From the NCBI GenBank assembly GCA_028101965.1, contig JAOHMI010000005.1, positions 18,191-82,190 of the forward strand: DNA of 64,000 nucleotides. Direction: 5' to 3'. The notes under the pieces were generated by a model. The model was not told the DNA's origin. It was given only the letters and a program-made list of their open reading frames with translations, and did not search any database. The translations under genes and the position numbers were made by a program. This document shows, one piece after another, positions 17,941 to 26,524 of this stretch. Positions within the stretch are counted from its first letter, which is position 1, and every line of letters begins with the position of its first letter. Source of the DNA: Bacteriovoracaceae bacterium (GTDB lineage: Bacteria; Bdellovibrionota; Bacteriovoracia; Bacteriovoracales; Bacteriovoracaceae).

Positions 17941-18759
17941 ATGAAAAGACTAAACCTTCTATTTTTGCTTATTTTTCTTTTTGCCTCCTGCTCTGAAGAA
18001 GAGAGAACAGTAGCATTATTAGGACAGTGGCATCTTTTAAGTAAGGCCAGCACTATTGATATTGAAAAAGGAAAAAGTCTAGCTCAATTTCCCAATCAAA
18101 CTTCCATTTATCTCATGCTCAAGGAATGGATCGAACAAAAAAAGATTGATACGATATTAGCTGAGGGATGCGAAGGTGAGCTAACCAGTAATTTTAAGCC
18201 TAATTTTAATGGGTGGACTTTTGAAAGTCTCAAGTCAAAATCCAAAGATCAAAATTATTCCGCCATTATGACTCATATTCCCTTGAAGTTAAAAGCCGAG
18301 TTTGGAGATAAGATTAAAGTCATTTGTGCTGATAATTTAGACACTATTAGACATCATCAATCACTCTTTAGTGATTTGAAAGGTTATTTTGGTTTTTATA
18401 CGAGAATTAAGCAATCACTCAATGGAGATAAGAAGAAAGGTAAGGCATACTTATCAGCCTTGGAAGATAATGAGAAAAAAACGATCGCTCAACCCTTGGC
18501 TTATTTGAAAAAGAAAATTGTTAAATTAGTAAATGATGAAAATGAAATGATAAAAAAAAGAAATGAATTATTTTTAAATCAGATTGATAAATACTCCTCG
18601 AGAAAAGTTGCGGTCGTTATTGGTTATCGGCATCTAGCCCATCTTAATAACCAGTTAAAGGAAAAAAAGATTAAGACTTTCATACCTCAGATTCTAGTTG
18701 ATACTTTACCAGAAGAGGATTTAATTCAGGAGCTTCTTAGTAAATTGAAGACTCTATAG
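17941..18759 (+). CDS. lipoprotein of TraB/Tiki (ChaN/EreA-like) type
   Basis: This 272-residue protein starts with a lipoprotein signal (LLIFLFASC, C17). Three short motifs follow the TraB/Tiki superfamily order: GQWH near residue 27 (compare GETH), LAEGCEGE near 75, and a C-terminal VVIGYRHLAHLNNQL near 225-240. Members of the superfamily include putative metalloproteases and erythromycin esterases. The function here is not known, and the assignment is by motif only. Its 3' end overlaps the convergent nuclease gene by 23 bp. Confidence 0.6.
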   Translation: MKRLNLLFLLIFLFASCSEEERTVALLGQWHLLSKASTIDIEKGKSLAQFPNQTSIYLMLKEWIEQKKIDTILAEGCEGELTSNFKPNFNGWTFESLKSKSKDQNYSAIMTHIPLKLKAEFGDKIKVICADNLDTIRHHQSLFSDLKGYFGFYTRIKQSLNGDKKKGKAYLSALEDNEKKTIAQPLAYLKKKIVKLVNDENEMIKKRNELFLNQIDKYSSRKVAVVIGYRHLAHLNNQLKEKKIKTFIPQILVDTLPEEDLIQELLSKLKTL

Positions 18760-20074
18760 GTAAATCAAGCATCTTAACTTTCTTTTTTAGTAAGTAGTCC
18801 AAAGTGATGGTTTTAAGATCTTGGTCTTCATCTAAACCAAGAGATTCTTCAATATCTCCATTTTGATCTTTAAACTCAATATTAGTCGGGTGAAGTTGGT
18901 TTACGGTAATAAAGCATTTTTCTGAACTTTTCCTTCCTGACAATTGTAAGAAGAAACTCTCTTTTTCTGGTCGCTTAAAGAAATAAACACTTTCAAGCAT
19001 TCGATTGAATGATTCAATTCCAAGTTTTGAAATGTAGTCTGATTGACGTTGATTAAAGTGGAGAGAGTCTCGCGAACATCCTAAAGCACTTTCATATATT
19101 TTATCTAATTTTTTTTTCGCTCTGATTTTATTTCTAAAGCGAAACAAGCAAGGCTCGTTAGACCTTAATATTTTCAGATTCTTTAATCCATTTTCATTTT
19201 GATTTAAATATAATCCAAAAGGAAATGTGCTCCCCTTGAGGGCCACATTATAGGGAGGAGAGAGTTTTTTTATTTCTTGGGCTTCATAAAGAAGAGCAGC
19301 TAGCTCATTCCCCATGACTTTGTATTCAATGGAGCTAATTAAATTTTTTAATTGAATCTCTTTAGCCTTTTTCATATTTGGGCGAAAATGATTGGAGACT
19401 CTTTGCTTAATATTTTTACTTTTCCCTACATATAATAAGTTATGATTCTTATCATAAAAATAATAGATCCCAGGAGTTGTGGGAAGTGCTTCAATATCAT
19501 CTTGAGAAAGATTCGCTGGAAGGGCCAATTTTCGCTTTTTAATAACTTCTTGTGTTAAGTCGAGAGAGCATTTTTGAATTTTCTGAAACAGAGTTACTGT
19601 GGCCTTCGCATCATCTAAAGCTCGGTGGGCACTCACAATTTCAATTTTAAAATGCTTACATAAATTACGAAGGGAATAAGATTTAAGACCAGGGAAAGCT
19701 TTACGAGCTAGTCTAACTGTACATAAGAGTTCTCGATTAAATTGAAAACCTAGCTGGCTAAATTCGTGTTTAATAAAATTAAAGTCAAAATAAACATTAT
19801 GCGCGATAAAGACACGACCTTCGGTCATTTCCACAATTTTCCGAGCTATTTCATAATATTTAGGCGCATTTTTTACCATGAAATCATTAATACCAGTTAG
19901 AGATTGAATAAAAGGTGGAATGGTTCTTTCTGGGTTGATTAATGTAGTGTATTGGTCGACAATTTGGTTACCATCAAGGTTGATGATGGCAATTTCAATA
20001 ATTTTATTTTCACCAGAAGATCCTCCAGTGGTTTCAATGTCGATAAGGGAAAACTTTTGTGAAGAATCTAACAT
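18737..20074 (-). CDS. DnaQ-like exonuclease fused to UvrC-type GIY-YIG domain
   Basis: This 445-residue cytoplasmic protein has two nuclease domains. Residues 8-170 form a DEDDh 3'-5' exonuclease: LIDIETTG with the first D and E, IAHNVYFDFNFI, and the final AHRALDDAKA. Residues 195-285 form a GIY-YIG endonuclease of UvrC/Cho type (TPGIYYFYDKN, LLYVGKSKNIKQRV, E in the EAQEIKKLSPPYN block). Fusions of these two domains occur in actinobacteria and elsewhere and are thought to act in DNA repair. The C-terminal 150 residues are less conserved. No ribosome binding site is visible. Confidence 0.88.
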   Translation of the reverse strand: MLDSSQKFSLIDIETTGGSSGENKIIEIAIINLDGNQIVDQYTTLINPERTIPPFIQSLTGINDFMVKNAPKYYEIARKIVEMTEGRVFIAHNVYFDFNFIKHEFSQLGFQFNRELLCTVRLARKAFPGLKSYSLRNLCKHFKIEIVSAHRALDDAKATVTLFQKIQKCSLDLTQEVIKKRKLALPANLSQDDIEALPTTPGIYYFYDKNHNLLYVGKSKNIKQRVSNHFRPNMKKAKEIQLKNLISSIEYKVMGNELAALLYEAQEIKKLSPPYNVALKGSTFPFGLYLNQNENGLKNLKILRSNEPCLFRFRNKIRAKKKLDKIYESALGCSRDSLHFNQRQSDYISKLGIESFNRMLESVYFFKRPEKESFFLQLSGRKSSEKCFITVNQLHPTNIEFKDQNGDIEESLGLDEDQDLKTITLDYLLKKKVKMLDLPIESSIY

Positions 20075-20139
20075 TTTTGGCTTGTATCATAAAGACAAGT
20101 CTATTGTCTTCTAATCTTCTGTCATGGTAAAAGGTATAT

Positions 20140-20574
20140 ATGCGAAACTTAATTTTACCATTACTTAGCTTATTTTTATTAGTCTCATGCTCTCAAATGA
20201 ATTCTCGGGAGAGAGACTACTATAAAGAAAATAAAAAAATACGACATGGTATCGTTCCCACAGATTATCGGAAGACCAAGATTAATAATAATTCTCCAAT
20301 TGATGAGGATGCTGTCGCTCGGGGACAAGTTATCTACAAGCAAAATTGCTATAAGTGCCATGGAGCTCGCGGGGATGGAAAAGGTCCCGACGCGGTTAAA
20401 AATGATATGCAAGTGCGGAATCTTCGCGAAGTGGTTCAAACAGTTCCTAATTTTAAATTCTATATGATGATTTCTCAGTGGAAAGAAAATATGCCAGGAT
20501 GGAAGGCCGCTTTTTCTCCAGATGAAATAAGTGATTTAGAGCAATACGTTCGTTCACTTCTTGCAAAAAATTAG
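20140..20574 (+). CDS. c-type cytochrome lipoprotein
   Basis: This 144-residue protein has a lipoprotein signal (LLLVSC, C17) and one class I cytochrome c domain. The haem-binding site is CYKCH at about residues 69-73, and the likely axial Met is in ENMPGW near 120. The C-terminal helix FSPDEISDLEQYVRSLL is typical. It should sit in the periplasm, lipid-anchored, as an electron carrier. AAAGG precedes the ATG. The next gene, 140 bp downstream, also carries a haem motif. Confidence 0.9.
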   Translation: MRNLILPLLSLFLLVSCSQMNSRERDYYKENKKIRHGIVPTDYRKTKINNNSPIDEDAVARGQVIYKQNCYKCHGARGDGKGPDAVKNDMQVRNLREVVQTVPNFKFYMMISQWKENMPGWKAAFSPDEISDLEQYVRSLLAKN

Positions 20575-20714
20575 TTTTAATTAAATTTTCGAATGAATTA
20601 TTCAAAGCGGAAACTCCAAGAGAAATGATAATATATCTGACTAATCAGTTTTAACCATAAATGAAATCACTATTGGACTTGTCACAGTTTTAAACAAAGT
20701 GGTTTAATCTAATT

Positions 20715-21863
20715 ATGCCTTTAATCATTATGGCTTTTGCAATACTTTTTTCTCAAAACATTGAGGCGTATCCCTATATGATCGGGTATGGCTATGGTAG
20801 TTGTATTAACTGTCATTATAATCCCTTTGGGAATGGTCCTCTGACGGACTATGGCCGTGCAGTGGGAGCGACGACTTTAACCGCAAGAACATTTTATGAT
20901 GCTAAAACCTCCGATGAAGCTCTGGCAGAGAAATCAGGGTTTTTGTATTCACAACCTTCACAGGATTGGTTTCGACCTCAGGTAAATTATCGCGGATTGA
21001 ATTTTACTTCTAATCAAGGAACGGATCAGGCGGCGGCAAAAGACATTACGATGATGCTAAATGCCAGCGGGGTGTTTAAGTTTGGAGAAGATGACAATGT
21101 TCTGGTTGTCTTGGAAGCAGGATATGCTCCAAGTCCTGCTGGAATAGAAGAAGATGATGAGCCAAATTATCGTTCACGTGAAAATTATGTGGGATATCGT
21201 CTACCGGAACAAAATTATGGTTTTTATGTGGGTTTAATGGACAAAGTGTTTGGGATTCGAGTTCCAGATCATAATTTATATAGTCGTAGTGTTCCTCAAT
21301 TAACCATGAATGACCAAGCCCATAGTGCACTCTTTCATGCTTTCTCAGAAACATGGGAATTAGGATTGCAATATTTTATTGGAAACTTAAGTCAGGAAGA
21401 AGAGTTGAGGCAGCAAGGCTTTACTGGTAAAGCTGAGTATAGTTTTGATAAAAAAACTCGAGCAGGAGTTTCCTATTTGAGTAGTGAGAATGATTATTTA
21501 AAACTTAATAGTTATGCTCTCGAATTCCGGCAAGGATTTGGAACAGGTTCTGCCATCATGGCCGAATACGGGATGGTAACCCAAGAAATAATTTCTAGTG
21601 AAGTAGAGACCTCGTCACAATATTTCACCACTCAGTCCTATGTCCGTTTGAATAGAGGGATTCATTTTGTCTACACTTATGAGTATTTGAAAAACGATAT
21701 TGAAGAATATGATCATCTCTACCGCATGGGTCCTGGTTTCCAATGGTTTCCTTTGCTCGGTGTTGAATTGAGAGTCGATATCTATAATAAAAAAGGATTT
21801 AGTGAAGTTGCCACTATCGAAGATAGCTGGGATCTCGCTGGGCAAGTACATTTATGGTTTTAA
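20715..21863 (+). CDS. outer-membrane barrel with N-terminal haem motif
   Basis: This 382-residue protein has a signal peptide, then SCINCHYNPFGNGPLTDYG, a CxxCH site at about residues 34-38, and then about 340 residues with beta-strand periodicity ending in QVHLWF. That layout suggests an outer-membrane barrel carrying one haem c at its periplasmic end. Electron transfer across the outer membrane is possible but not shown. It follows the cytochrome c lipoprotein and overlaps the next gene by 10 bp, so the three are likely co-expressed. Confidence 0.75.
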   Translation: MPLIIMAFAILFSQNIEAYPYMIGYGYGSCINCHYNPFGNGPLTDYGRAVGATTLTARTFYDAKTSDEALAEKSGFLYSQPSQDWFRPQVNYRGLNFTSNQGTDQAAAKDITMMLNASGVFKFGEDDNVLVVLEAGYAPSPAGIEEDDEPNYRSRENYVGYRLPEQNYGFYVGLMDKVFGIRVPDHNLYSRSVPQLTMNDQAHSALFHAFSETWELGLQYFIGNLSQEEELRQQGFTGKAEYSFDKKTRAGVSYLSSENDYLKLNSYALEFRQGFGTGSAIMAEYGMVTQEIISSEVETSSQYFTTQSYVRLNRGIHFVYTYEYLKNDIEEYDHLYRMGPGFQWFPLLGVELRVDIYNKKGFSEVATIEDSWDLAGQVHLWF

Positions 21864-22900
21864 GAATTTTTTTAATTTTTCTATTCTTAGTACCTGCGGC
21901 CTTTGCAAAAAGGAATATGTACAAATATGCCCAAAAGCTTCATCGCAAAGGTCAGTTTAAGCGTTCAAATAAAAAACTTAAGGGTTACTATGCTCCTCAC
22001 CGAAAGAAAGCGAGTAAAGGTGTTTATAATTTGATGGCCTCAAATTATAAGAAAATGGGCCGCATAAGTAAGGCCAGAGATACCTATCTTCTTCTTATTA
22101 AGTTTCATTATGCCCGTCAATTTAAGAAGCATTTAAGAGTTGCACAAAAAACCAGTATGGAGGGTTTTGATGCTAAAGTAGGGCCACAATTAGGTTCAGT
22201 GTATGTGCGCATTGGTGGATTATATCTAACCCAAGTTCATCAAAAGTTTAGCAAAGGTGACGATTACGCAAAAGAGTACCGCTTATCCAAAAGATTTTTT
22301 ATCTGGGCTTCTCGTGCTCCTGGACGAGTCGGAGAGAAAGGGGAAAAAGGATTATCCTCTCTAAAAAGATTCGACAAAAAAATAGAACAAAGAGAGATGA
22401 CTTATCAATTTGGAATTCGTTTTGGCCATATGCTGTGGACTGATAAATTTGTTTTAAAAGATACAGTTCGAGATCGCGAGCAAGACTTTTTAGGTAACTC
22501 AAAGGCGACTACCATGCTGCTTGATATCCGCTATCGTAATGAAATGTACTATTATGGAATATTAATTGGCGGTTTTCAGGGTGTTTCAACAGTAGGTGAG
22601 AAGAACAATTACTTTGTTAAAGATGCAACAGTTTTAGGGGGACTTCTTATTCCAAATATTCACACCATGTCTGTTTATCATGGAGCAAGCTTTGGCGTTT
22701 CAACTCCAATCATGATTCGCTCTACTGATGTGAATGATTCACAAACTAAAGAGATTAATCCAAAAAGTACCACTGCTGTGGGGCTTGGAATCGATGGAAA
22801 TTGGGAGTTAGAAAATGGGTTTACCTTGGGCATGAGCACTGCTTGGCTTTCCAATACTCATAGTTCGACCATCCGATTCGAAATCGGTTACCTCTTTTGA
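21854..22900 (+). CDS. exported protein with TPR-like N-terminus and barrel-like C-terminus
   Basis: This 348-residue protein starts at an ATG inside the last codons of the barrel gene (10-bp overlap), implying coupled translation. A signal peptide (LRIFLIFLFLVPAAFA) is followed by basic helical segments that look like tetratricopeptide repeats (residues 20-120), and by a beta-rich C-terminal half ending in FEIGYLF, a typical outer-membrane C-terminus. It may assist or partner the haem-barrel protein. The stop codon TGA is also the first three bases of a downstream tandem repeat, which is unusual. Confidence 0.72.
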   Translation: MVLRIFLIFLFLVPAAFAKRNMYKYAQKLHRKGQFKRSNKKLKGYYAPHRKKASKGVYNLMASNYKKMGRISKARDTYLLLIKFHYARQFKKHLRVAQKTSMEGFDAKVGPQLGSVYVRIGGLYLTQVHQKFSKGDDYAKEYRLSKRFFIWASRAPGRVGEKGEKGLSSLKRFDKKIEQREMTYQFGIRFGHMLWTDKFVLKDTVRDREQDFLGNSKATTMLLDIRYRNEMYYYGILIGGFQGVSTVGEKNNYFVKDATVLGGLLIPNIHTMSVYHGASFGVSTPIMIRSTDVNDSQTKEINPKSTTAVGLGIDGNWELENGFTLGMSTAWLSNTHSSTIRFEIGYLF

Positions 22901-23032
22901 TGATGGATAAACTGCGAATTTCGTCGTCGAAACTGCTTTTTCACCTCGGTCATGTACTTTATGTACACTCCCGTCGCTGAAAAAACAGTTCTCCTAGAAC
23001 TTCTTGTTTCTCCAACCTCAAAAATATATTAG
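22898..23032 (+). repeat. structured repeat, copy 1
   Basis: This is the first of two directly abutting copies. It begins with the stop codon TGA of the preceding gene. It shares a 34-base left end with copy 2 and an 82-base right end (22951-23032) with four differences. It holds a 13-base inverted pair with one mismatch (AACTGCTTTTTCA against TGAAAAAACAGTT) around an inner palindrome TGTACTTTATGTACA. The function is unknown. Such repeats may be mobile non-coding units or recombination sites. Confidence 0.85.
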
Positions 23033-23239
23033 TGATGATGGATAAACTGCGAATTTCGTCGTCGAACTAGTTTTTCTAGTTCAGTTATTAACCATAATAT
23101 CGGTTTTCGTATTTCGAAAACCAAATAAGCGGAATGTATGCCAGGCGAAGCCAGGTGCATGTACTTTACGTACACTCCCGTCGATGAAAAAACAGTTCTC
23201 CTAGAACTTCTTGCTTCTCCAACCTCAAAAGTATATTAG
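23033..23239 (+). repeat. structured repeat, copy 2 with 72-base insert
   Basis: Copy 2 abuts copy 1 and has the same ends but about 72 more bases in the middle. The extra part contains two perfect hairpins: GAACTAG/CTAGTTC around TTTTT (23064-23082) and GGTTTTCG/CGAAAACC around TATTT (23102-23122). The right end at 23158-23239 differs from copy 1 at four of 82 positions. The 22901-23353 gap consists mainly of these repeats, with a short A+T-rich piece after them. Confidence 0.85.
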
Positions 23240-23353
23240 CTGGGTGATATAATTGTACCTATTTAAGTTATTAATACTCAGGTTATTGCGAGATTCTTTT
23301 ATACCAATTAAAATATCAGATAAAGGTAATAAACTAATTAATTTAGGAATAAC

Positions 23354-24517
23354 ATGCTTTATGAAAAAGAAAGACACACTAAAATAAAAAACATTGCATG
23401 GTCCGAAGAAATTGCTTGGGAAAAAATCAATAATATTTTTGAAGAAACAATAAGCTCTTTTAAAAGAAAAAAATTTTGGAAGACTCACCCTGATGAAGAT
23501 AATAAAAGAGAATTTTTGAAAACTTTGTATTATGGAGCTTCAGGTACTTTATGGGGATTAATACAAATCTCAGAGGTACTTAATAGAGAACTTCCATTTG
23601 ATTGCAAGAAAATTATAATCGATATTACTGATGCTTATTTAGATGAACCTGACACCAACGAAGTAATCCCATCTTACTTTGTTGGAATTGTAGGAATTCT
23701 AGCAATCAGGTATAAAATTACTCCTGATGAAAAAACTCGTAACTTAATCAGTGATTATATTTCAAAGAATACAACAAACCCAGCGAATGAAGCATATATA
23801 GGGAATGCCGGGACAATTTTAGCTTCTCTTTTTCTATATGATTGGGAAAGGGACGATCATTGGAAAGAGCTCTTTCTTGAAAATGCAAATTACTTGTTTA
23901 ATGAATGGCAACAAGACAAGGATGGTAAATGGATTTGGGTTCAAGATCTCTATGGAAAAAAAAGAAAACTGATCGGAGCTGCTCATGGCTTTTTTGGTAA
24001 TGTCTTTCCATTATTAAAAGGTATGGACCTACTTTCGGAAAAACAAAGAAAATTACTAATAGAAAGGACTATATATACAACTTTAGATTCTGTTGAAGAA
24101 GATATCAATTATGCAAATTGGCCAGATAAGTTCACTAGTGAAGATAGAAAAATGAGAGTTCAGTGGTGTCACGGGGCTCCTTCGGCAATTGTTTCACTAT
24201 CTCCTTTTCCAATAGGATACTCCGATGAAATTGAGTCGATTTTGTTGAAAGCAGGAGAGCTTATTTGGGAATCGGGTCCTCTTTTAAAAGGAGTTGGAAT
24301 CTGCCATGGCACCGATGGGAACGGTTATTCTTTTTTAAAACTTCATGACCGGTCAGGTGACAAAAAATGGCTAGAAAGGGCAAGATCATTTGCAATGCAT
24401 TCAATTTATCAAAGTAATGGAAGACACACTCTTTGGACTGGTGATATTGGACTTGCCCTTTATCTAATTTCTTGTATCAAGAAGAATGCAAACTTTCCAA
24501 CTCTTGATTATCTATAG
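23354..24517 (+). CDS. orphan LanC-like zinc protein
   Basis: This 387-residue cytoplasmic protein has the alpha/alpha-barrel pattern of LanC enzymes: YGASGTLWGLI, YIGNAGTILASL, GAAHGFFGNVFPL and TGDIGLALYL. The three zinc ligands are in place: C272 in WCHGAPSA, and C317 plus H318 in GICHGTDGN. The 45-residue spacing between the two Cys is close to that of NisC (46). LanC enzymes make thioether rings in lantibiotics; eukaryotic LanC-like proteins add glutathione to dehydroamino acids. No lantibiotic precursor or dehydratase gene is nearby, so a LanC-like role in damage repair or redox chemistry is possible. It lies between structured repeats. Confidence 0.88.
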   Translation: MLYEKERHTKIKNIAWSEEIAWEKINNIFEETISSFKRKKFWKTHPDEDNKREFLKTLYYGASGTLWGLIQISEVLNRELPFDCKKIIIDITDAYLDEPDTNEVIPSYFVGIVGILAIRYKITPDEKTRNLISDYISKNTTNPANEAYIGNAGTILASLFLYDWERDDHWKELFLENANYLFNEWQQDKDGKWIWVQDLYGKKRKLIGAAHGFFGNVFPLLKGMDLLSEKQRKLLIERTIYTTLDSVEEDINYANWPDKFTSEDRKMRVQWCHGAPSAIVSLSPFPIGYSDEIESILLKAGELIWESGPLLKGVGICHGTDGNGYSFLKLHDRSGDKKWLERARSFAMHSIYQSNGRHTLWTGDIGLALYLISCIKKNANFPTLDYL

Positions 24518-24634
24518 AGGCTCTCAAGACTATTTCCAATAATCAATCGAATAAAGCTCTTTTATCAAACATGAGTATTTGCCATTATATTAACAACAAG
24601 ATATTTGGTAAGTTTAATAGAATTTTAGTAAGGC

Positions 24635-24663
24635 AGGAAAAACTGCGAATTCAGTAGTCTAAA
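24635..24663 (+). repeat. decayed third copy of repeat left end
   Basis: The stretch around AAAACTGCGAATTC resembles the left end of the tandem repeats at 22898 and 23033, with about five substitutions and one deletion over 26 bases. It lies after the LanC-like gene, so repeat sequence flanks that gene on both sides. The rest of 24518-24780 holds no gene. Confidence 0.45.
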
Positions 24664-24780
24664 TTATTGATAACTGGCTTATACATTTTTGAATTTTTCC
24701 TATATTTATTACAAAAAGTACCTATGCCTTTTTGTTTGCTCCTATTATATTTTTTCAATTTTAATTAAGCAGGATCAAAC

Positions 24781-25845
24781 ATGAAGATATATCTTTGTCT
24801 TTCTTTTTTATTGATTAATCTGGCCATCGCTTGGGAAACAGATAATTTCTCAACTCGGGCGCAGCTGTTAAAGCAGAGTCGAGAGAAAGTTCTTAGAGAT
24901 TTACATGCTTTGAATGATCATACTAATCAAAGAATCAAAGATGCCCTTAAGCAGTTCAACCGAAGAAGACGAAATAGATGTAAGCCTGATATGAAACGGA
25001 AAATTCCCCTTGTCACAAAACTTATTCACCATGCAATTGGAGCCGGTTTTTCTAGTACCTACCTAGAAGCGTGGGTGGAAAAAAATATTAAAACATTACC
25101 TATTATCAATCCTATTTATAAAAGAGGCTGGACACCCAGAAGGGCTTTTAATTTTGCAAATACAATTATTGGTTCTGATAAAATTGATCATATGATTAAT
25201 ATGGGGTTTAAATTATTTCAAAAGTATAAAAAAAGAAATCTAGAGAAAGCTCTTCAATTAAGTGACCTTACTGAAGAGATCGGTGGCCCTTACGGATTAA
25301 CCGTTTCAGGGATAAAAAGTTATGGAGATTTGGCCGCTAATTTTGCTGGGATTTACTTCTATACAAATTTAACCAACGGGCCTAATTCCCATTTGGGTTG
25401 TGATCGAAAATCTAATAAATACTATTTGAATGAACCGGTGAATTGGGCAGACTATATTCATCATTCTTGGGACCAAGGAATAAACTGCTCTTTATTTACT
25501 TCCTTGCGAAGTCCATTGACCAAGAGCAAACTGAATGCCTACATATCTGAAAATAAAGAAGTGAATTCATCAATGTATCAAAAGTTTACGAAGAATTTAG
25601 ATTCATTATTTGAAAATATTTATACCAGTGAGGACTATAAGGATCTTGGGTTTCAAAACTCTTGCCCATTGGTCGATACTCAATGTGAAGAGCTAATAAA
25701 AATAAACTGTGCACAGTATATCGTAAGTCCTAGGTGTCACTCAAAATACCCTTCGCTCATTGATTCTTTAAAATGTTATGATCCAGCTCCTGGTGAACGA
25801 TTTAATACGTCTCATTCATTTAGTGATTATCGATTTGAGGAATAA
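24781..25845 (+). CDS. hypothetical exported protein
   Basis: This 354-residue protein has a Sec signal peptide (KIYLCLSFLLINLAIA, before W18) and an AGGA site before the ATG. The mature protein is helical and basic at its N-terminus, with a run of arginines near residue 60, then GSDKIDHMINMGFKLF and GIKSYGDLAANFAGIYFY. Its last 70 residues carry eight cysteines or so, likely disulfide-bonded in the periplasm. I do not recognise the family. It is convergent with the small cytochrome lipoprotein, 19 bp away. Confidence 0.75.
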   Translation: MKIYLCLSFLLINLAIAWETDNFSTRAQLLKQSREKVLRDLHALNDHTNQRIKDALKQFNRRRRNRCKPDMKRKIPLVTKLIHHAIGAGFSSTYLEAWVEKNIKTLPIINPIYKRGWTPRRAFNFANTIIGSDKIDHMINMGFKLFQKYKKRNLEKALQLSDLTEEIGGPYGLTVSGIKSYGDLAANFAGIYFYTNLTNGPNSHLGCDRKSNKYYLNEPVNWADYIHHSWDQGINCSLFTSLRSPLTKSKLNAYISENKEVNSSMYQKFTKNLDSLFENIYTSEDYKDLGFQNSCPLVDTQCEELIKINCAQYIVSPRCHSKYPSLIDSLKCYDPAPGERFNTSHSFSDYRFEE

Positions 25846-25864
25846 ATTTTACAATGGAGCTAAG

Positions 25865-26251
25865 TTATTGAGTGTATAACTCAATCCAATTGAGAATGGC
25901 ATCGTAATCAGCATCATTGAGAGCTGAACCATCCTTAGGCATCGTTCCACCTTCATTAATTAAGTACTGAAATAAAGTGGAGTCATCACTATTTCCAGGT
26001 AGGATCAAATCATTGTCTACAAAGTCCTCAGAAGAGAAGTCTGCATAGTTCGAATGATAATTAGTATGACAGTTTACACACTGATTCAGTATAACTTGTT
26101 GGGCTAGGCACCAGCGCAGAGCCGCTCCAGAACCGGAACAAGTGACACTTTCTAATTCCGCATCACCCGAACTAGAATTATAGGTTTGTTGATTACAACC
26201 TGTGAGAACCATTAAAACAGCGACCACTTTAAATAGAGAAACTATTTTCAT
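25865..26251 (-). CDS. small c-type haem lipoprotein
   Basis: This 128-residue protein has a lipoprotein signal (VLMVLTGC, C19) and one CVNCH haem site near residue 79, with an axial-type MP in GGTMPKDG near the C-terminus. The ADFSSEDFVDNDLILPGNSDDS region resembles the planctomycete-type cytochrome domain. An AGGAGA site precedes the ATG. It is divergent from the large haem cluster that starts at 26525, with 273 bp between them, so the two may share control. Confidence 0.85.
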   Translation of the reverse strand: MKIVSLFKVVAVLMVLTGCNQQTYNSSSGDAELESVTCSGSGAALRWCLAQQVILNQCVNCHTNYHSNYADFSSEDFVDNDLILPGNSDDSTLFQYLINEGGTMPKDGSALNDADYDAILNWIELYTQ

Positions 26252-26524
26252 ACATCTCCTATTATAGAAATTTTAAAACTGCTCGCACAGAAAATTAAAA
26301 CAAAAAGTGCAAAAAAGTTTTCCAATTTCCTGTTTAAACTTTAGCCATCTCTAAGAAAACTCAGATTTCGCCCATTTTATCTGGCAAATCAAAAAATTAT
26401 TCCTTTTTTATTAAGGTATTAGAATAAAAAGCCGATGTGATTTTGTCGGTTAAATCCTAGGAGAAAACTTGACAGTGCTTCACAATATTAAAGTAGTAAA
26501 GAATTCCATAAGGAATGTCTAACA

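Noticed and set aside
23225..23488. 87-codon minus-strand frame at the LanC-like gene start
   Set aside because: It overlaps the repeat end and the N-terminus of the LanC-like gene, which has a ribosome binding site and clear family motifs.
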